Below are positions 5,252 to 5,635 of a DNA stretch of 5,635 nt, piece by piece. Both the position numbers and the translations under genes were made by a program. Positions within the stretch are counted from its first letter, which is position 1. Each line of letters begins with the position of its first letter. Under the pieces are notes generated by a model, which saw nothing but the letters and a program-made list of their open reading frames with translations, did no database searches and was not told where the DNA came from. The stretch is from Clostridiales bacterium. GTDB taxonomy: Bacteria > Bacillota > Clostridia > Oscillospirales > Acutalibacteraceae. The stretch is from assembly GCA_019421725.1 (NCBI GenBank), contig JAHZES010000137.1:1-5635 (forward strand), written 5' to 3'.

Positions 5252-5635
5252 ATGTTTTTGGAACTGAAAAAACTGTTTTTTGGCGAGTCCGAGCGTGAAG
5301 AGTTTTCTGATGTGCTGGATTGGTCAGCGGTGACGTATAGCGGATGCCGTCCGTTTTCAGCTCCCGTCCGGGTTTCCGGCGCTGTATCGAACACCTCCGG
5401 GATTGTCCGTCTCGCTTATCGTGCAGAAACAAGGCTAAAAATGCCATGTGACCGCTGTGCGACAGAAACCGAGAAAGACTTTTCCAAAGCATTTGAGCAC
5501 GTCTTGGTAGCTTCGCTTAACGGTGAGGATACTGGCGAGCTTCTTGTGGTGGAGCCGGGTTTTCGTTTGAATATGGACGAGCTTGTGCTTGCCGATATGC
5601 TTTTGGAATTTCCGAGCAAATACCTTTGTCGGGAA
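5252..5635 (+). CDS. DUF177 / YceD family protein (3' partial)
   Basis: The frame opens at ATG 5252, with GAGGTG five bases upstream as a modest ribosome binding site, and continues to the right edge, giving 128 residues with no stop. It matches the DUF177 family (YceD in Escherichia coli, YlbN in Bacillus subtilis): the MPCDRC block with the paired cysteines C66 and C69, then a long acidic stretch, then LNMDELVLADMLLEFPSKYLCRE with C126, where the second cysteine group of the family begins. The remaining part, cut off here, would be expected to hold the CxxC-like end. The family is linked to 23S rRNA or large-subunit biogenesis and usually precedes rpmF (L32); that gene would be expected just outside the window. 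Its biochemical role is not established. An exact-consensus promoter drives it, separate from pgi. Confidence 0.93.
   Translation, partial: MFLELKKLFFGESEREEFSDVLDWSAVTYSGCRPFSAPVRVSGAVSNTSGIVRLAYRAETRLKMPCDRCATETEKDFSKAFEHVLVASLNGEDTGELLVVEPGFRLNMDELVLADMLLEFPSKYLCRE

Noticed and set aside
1..5635. Mobile element, CRISPR, defence system or prophage signal
   Set aside because: No direct-repeat arrays, terminal inverted repeats, transposase or integrase motifs, or defence-type domains were seen on either strand.

Overview
The window reads as chromosomal DNA of an anaerobic, endospore-forming member of the Clostridia (Firmicutes). The evidence is a cotJA-cotJB-cotJC spore coat operon, AGGAGG-type ribosome binding sites ahead of most genes, TTG and GTG start codons, and a Firmicutes-type glucose-6-phosphate isomerase. 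An Oscillospiraceae/Ruminococcaceae-like gut or gut-related bacterium is my best guess. It rests on a GH125 alpha-mannosidase, the balanced base composition and the gene order pgi / small P-loop protein / DUF177, not on any database search.

Layout. Positions 1-339 are the 3' end of a + strand GH125 exo-alpha-mannosidase gene. A 305-base convergent gap (340-644) follows. It holds a long imperfect hairpin, a second foldable segment, a strong + strand terminator (511-541) and a - strand terminator (592-616). The - strand operon cotJA-cotJB-cotJC occupies 1703 down to 645 and is translationally coupled: ATGA overlap between cotJA and cotJB, one base between cotJB and cotJC. A divergent intergenic region (1704-1940) separates it from a + strand exported D-alanyl-D-alanine carboxypeptidase (1941-3095, with a possible upstream TTG start at 1854). 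A near-consensus sigma-A promoter (3242-3270) then drives pgi (3301-4644), followed 51 bases later by a small P-loop protein of unknown function (4696-5112). A hairpin terminator (5138-5172) ends that unit. An exact-consensus sigma-A promoter (5197-5225) starts a DUF177/YceD-family gene (5252 onward), which runs off the right edge.

Functional picture. The central part is sporulation and envelope related: three coat proteins, the last with a complete-looking manganese-catalase metal site, face a DD-carboxypeptidase that could act on wall or cortex peptidoglycan. The 5' region of the carboxypeptidase gene contains a sigma-E-like promoter candidate, which would fit joint mother-cell expression, but this is inference. 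The right part is housekeeping: glycolysis, then the DUF177 gene that in many bacteria precedes rpmF (ribosomal protein L32).

I see no CRISPR array, insertion sequence, integrase, tRNA, rRNA, prophage gene or toxin-antitoxin pair. Most of the window is ordinary core genome. The least explained items are the small P-loop protein and the structured 3' region after the GH125 gene; neither is a demonstrated new system.
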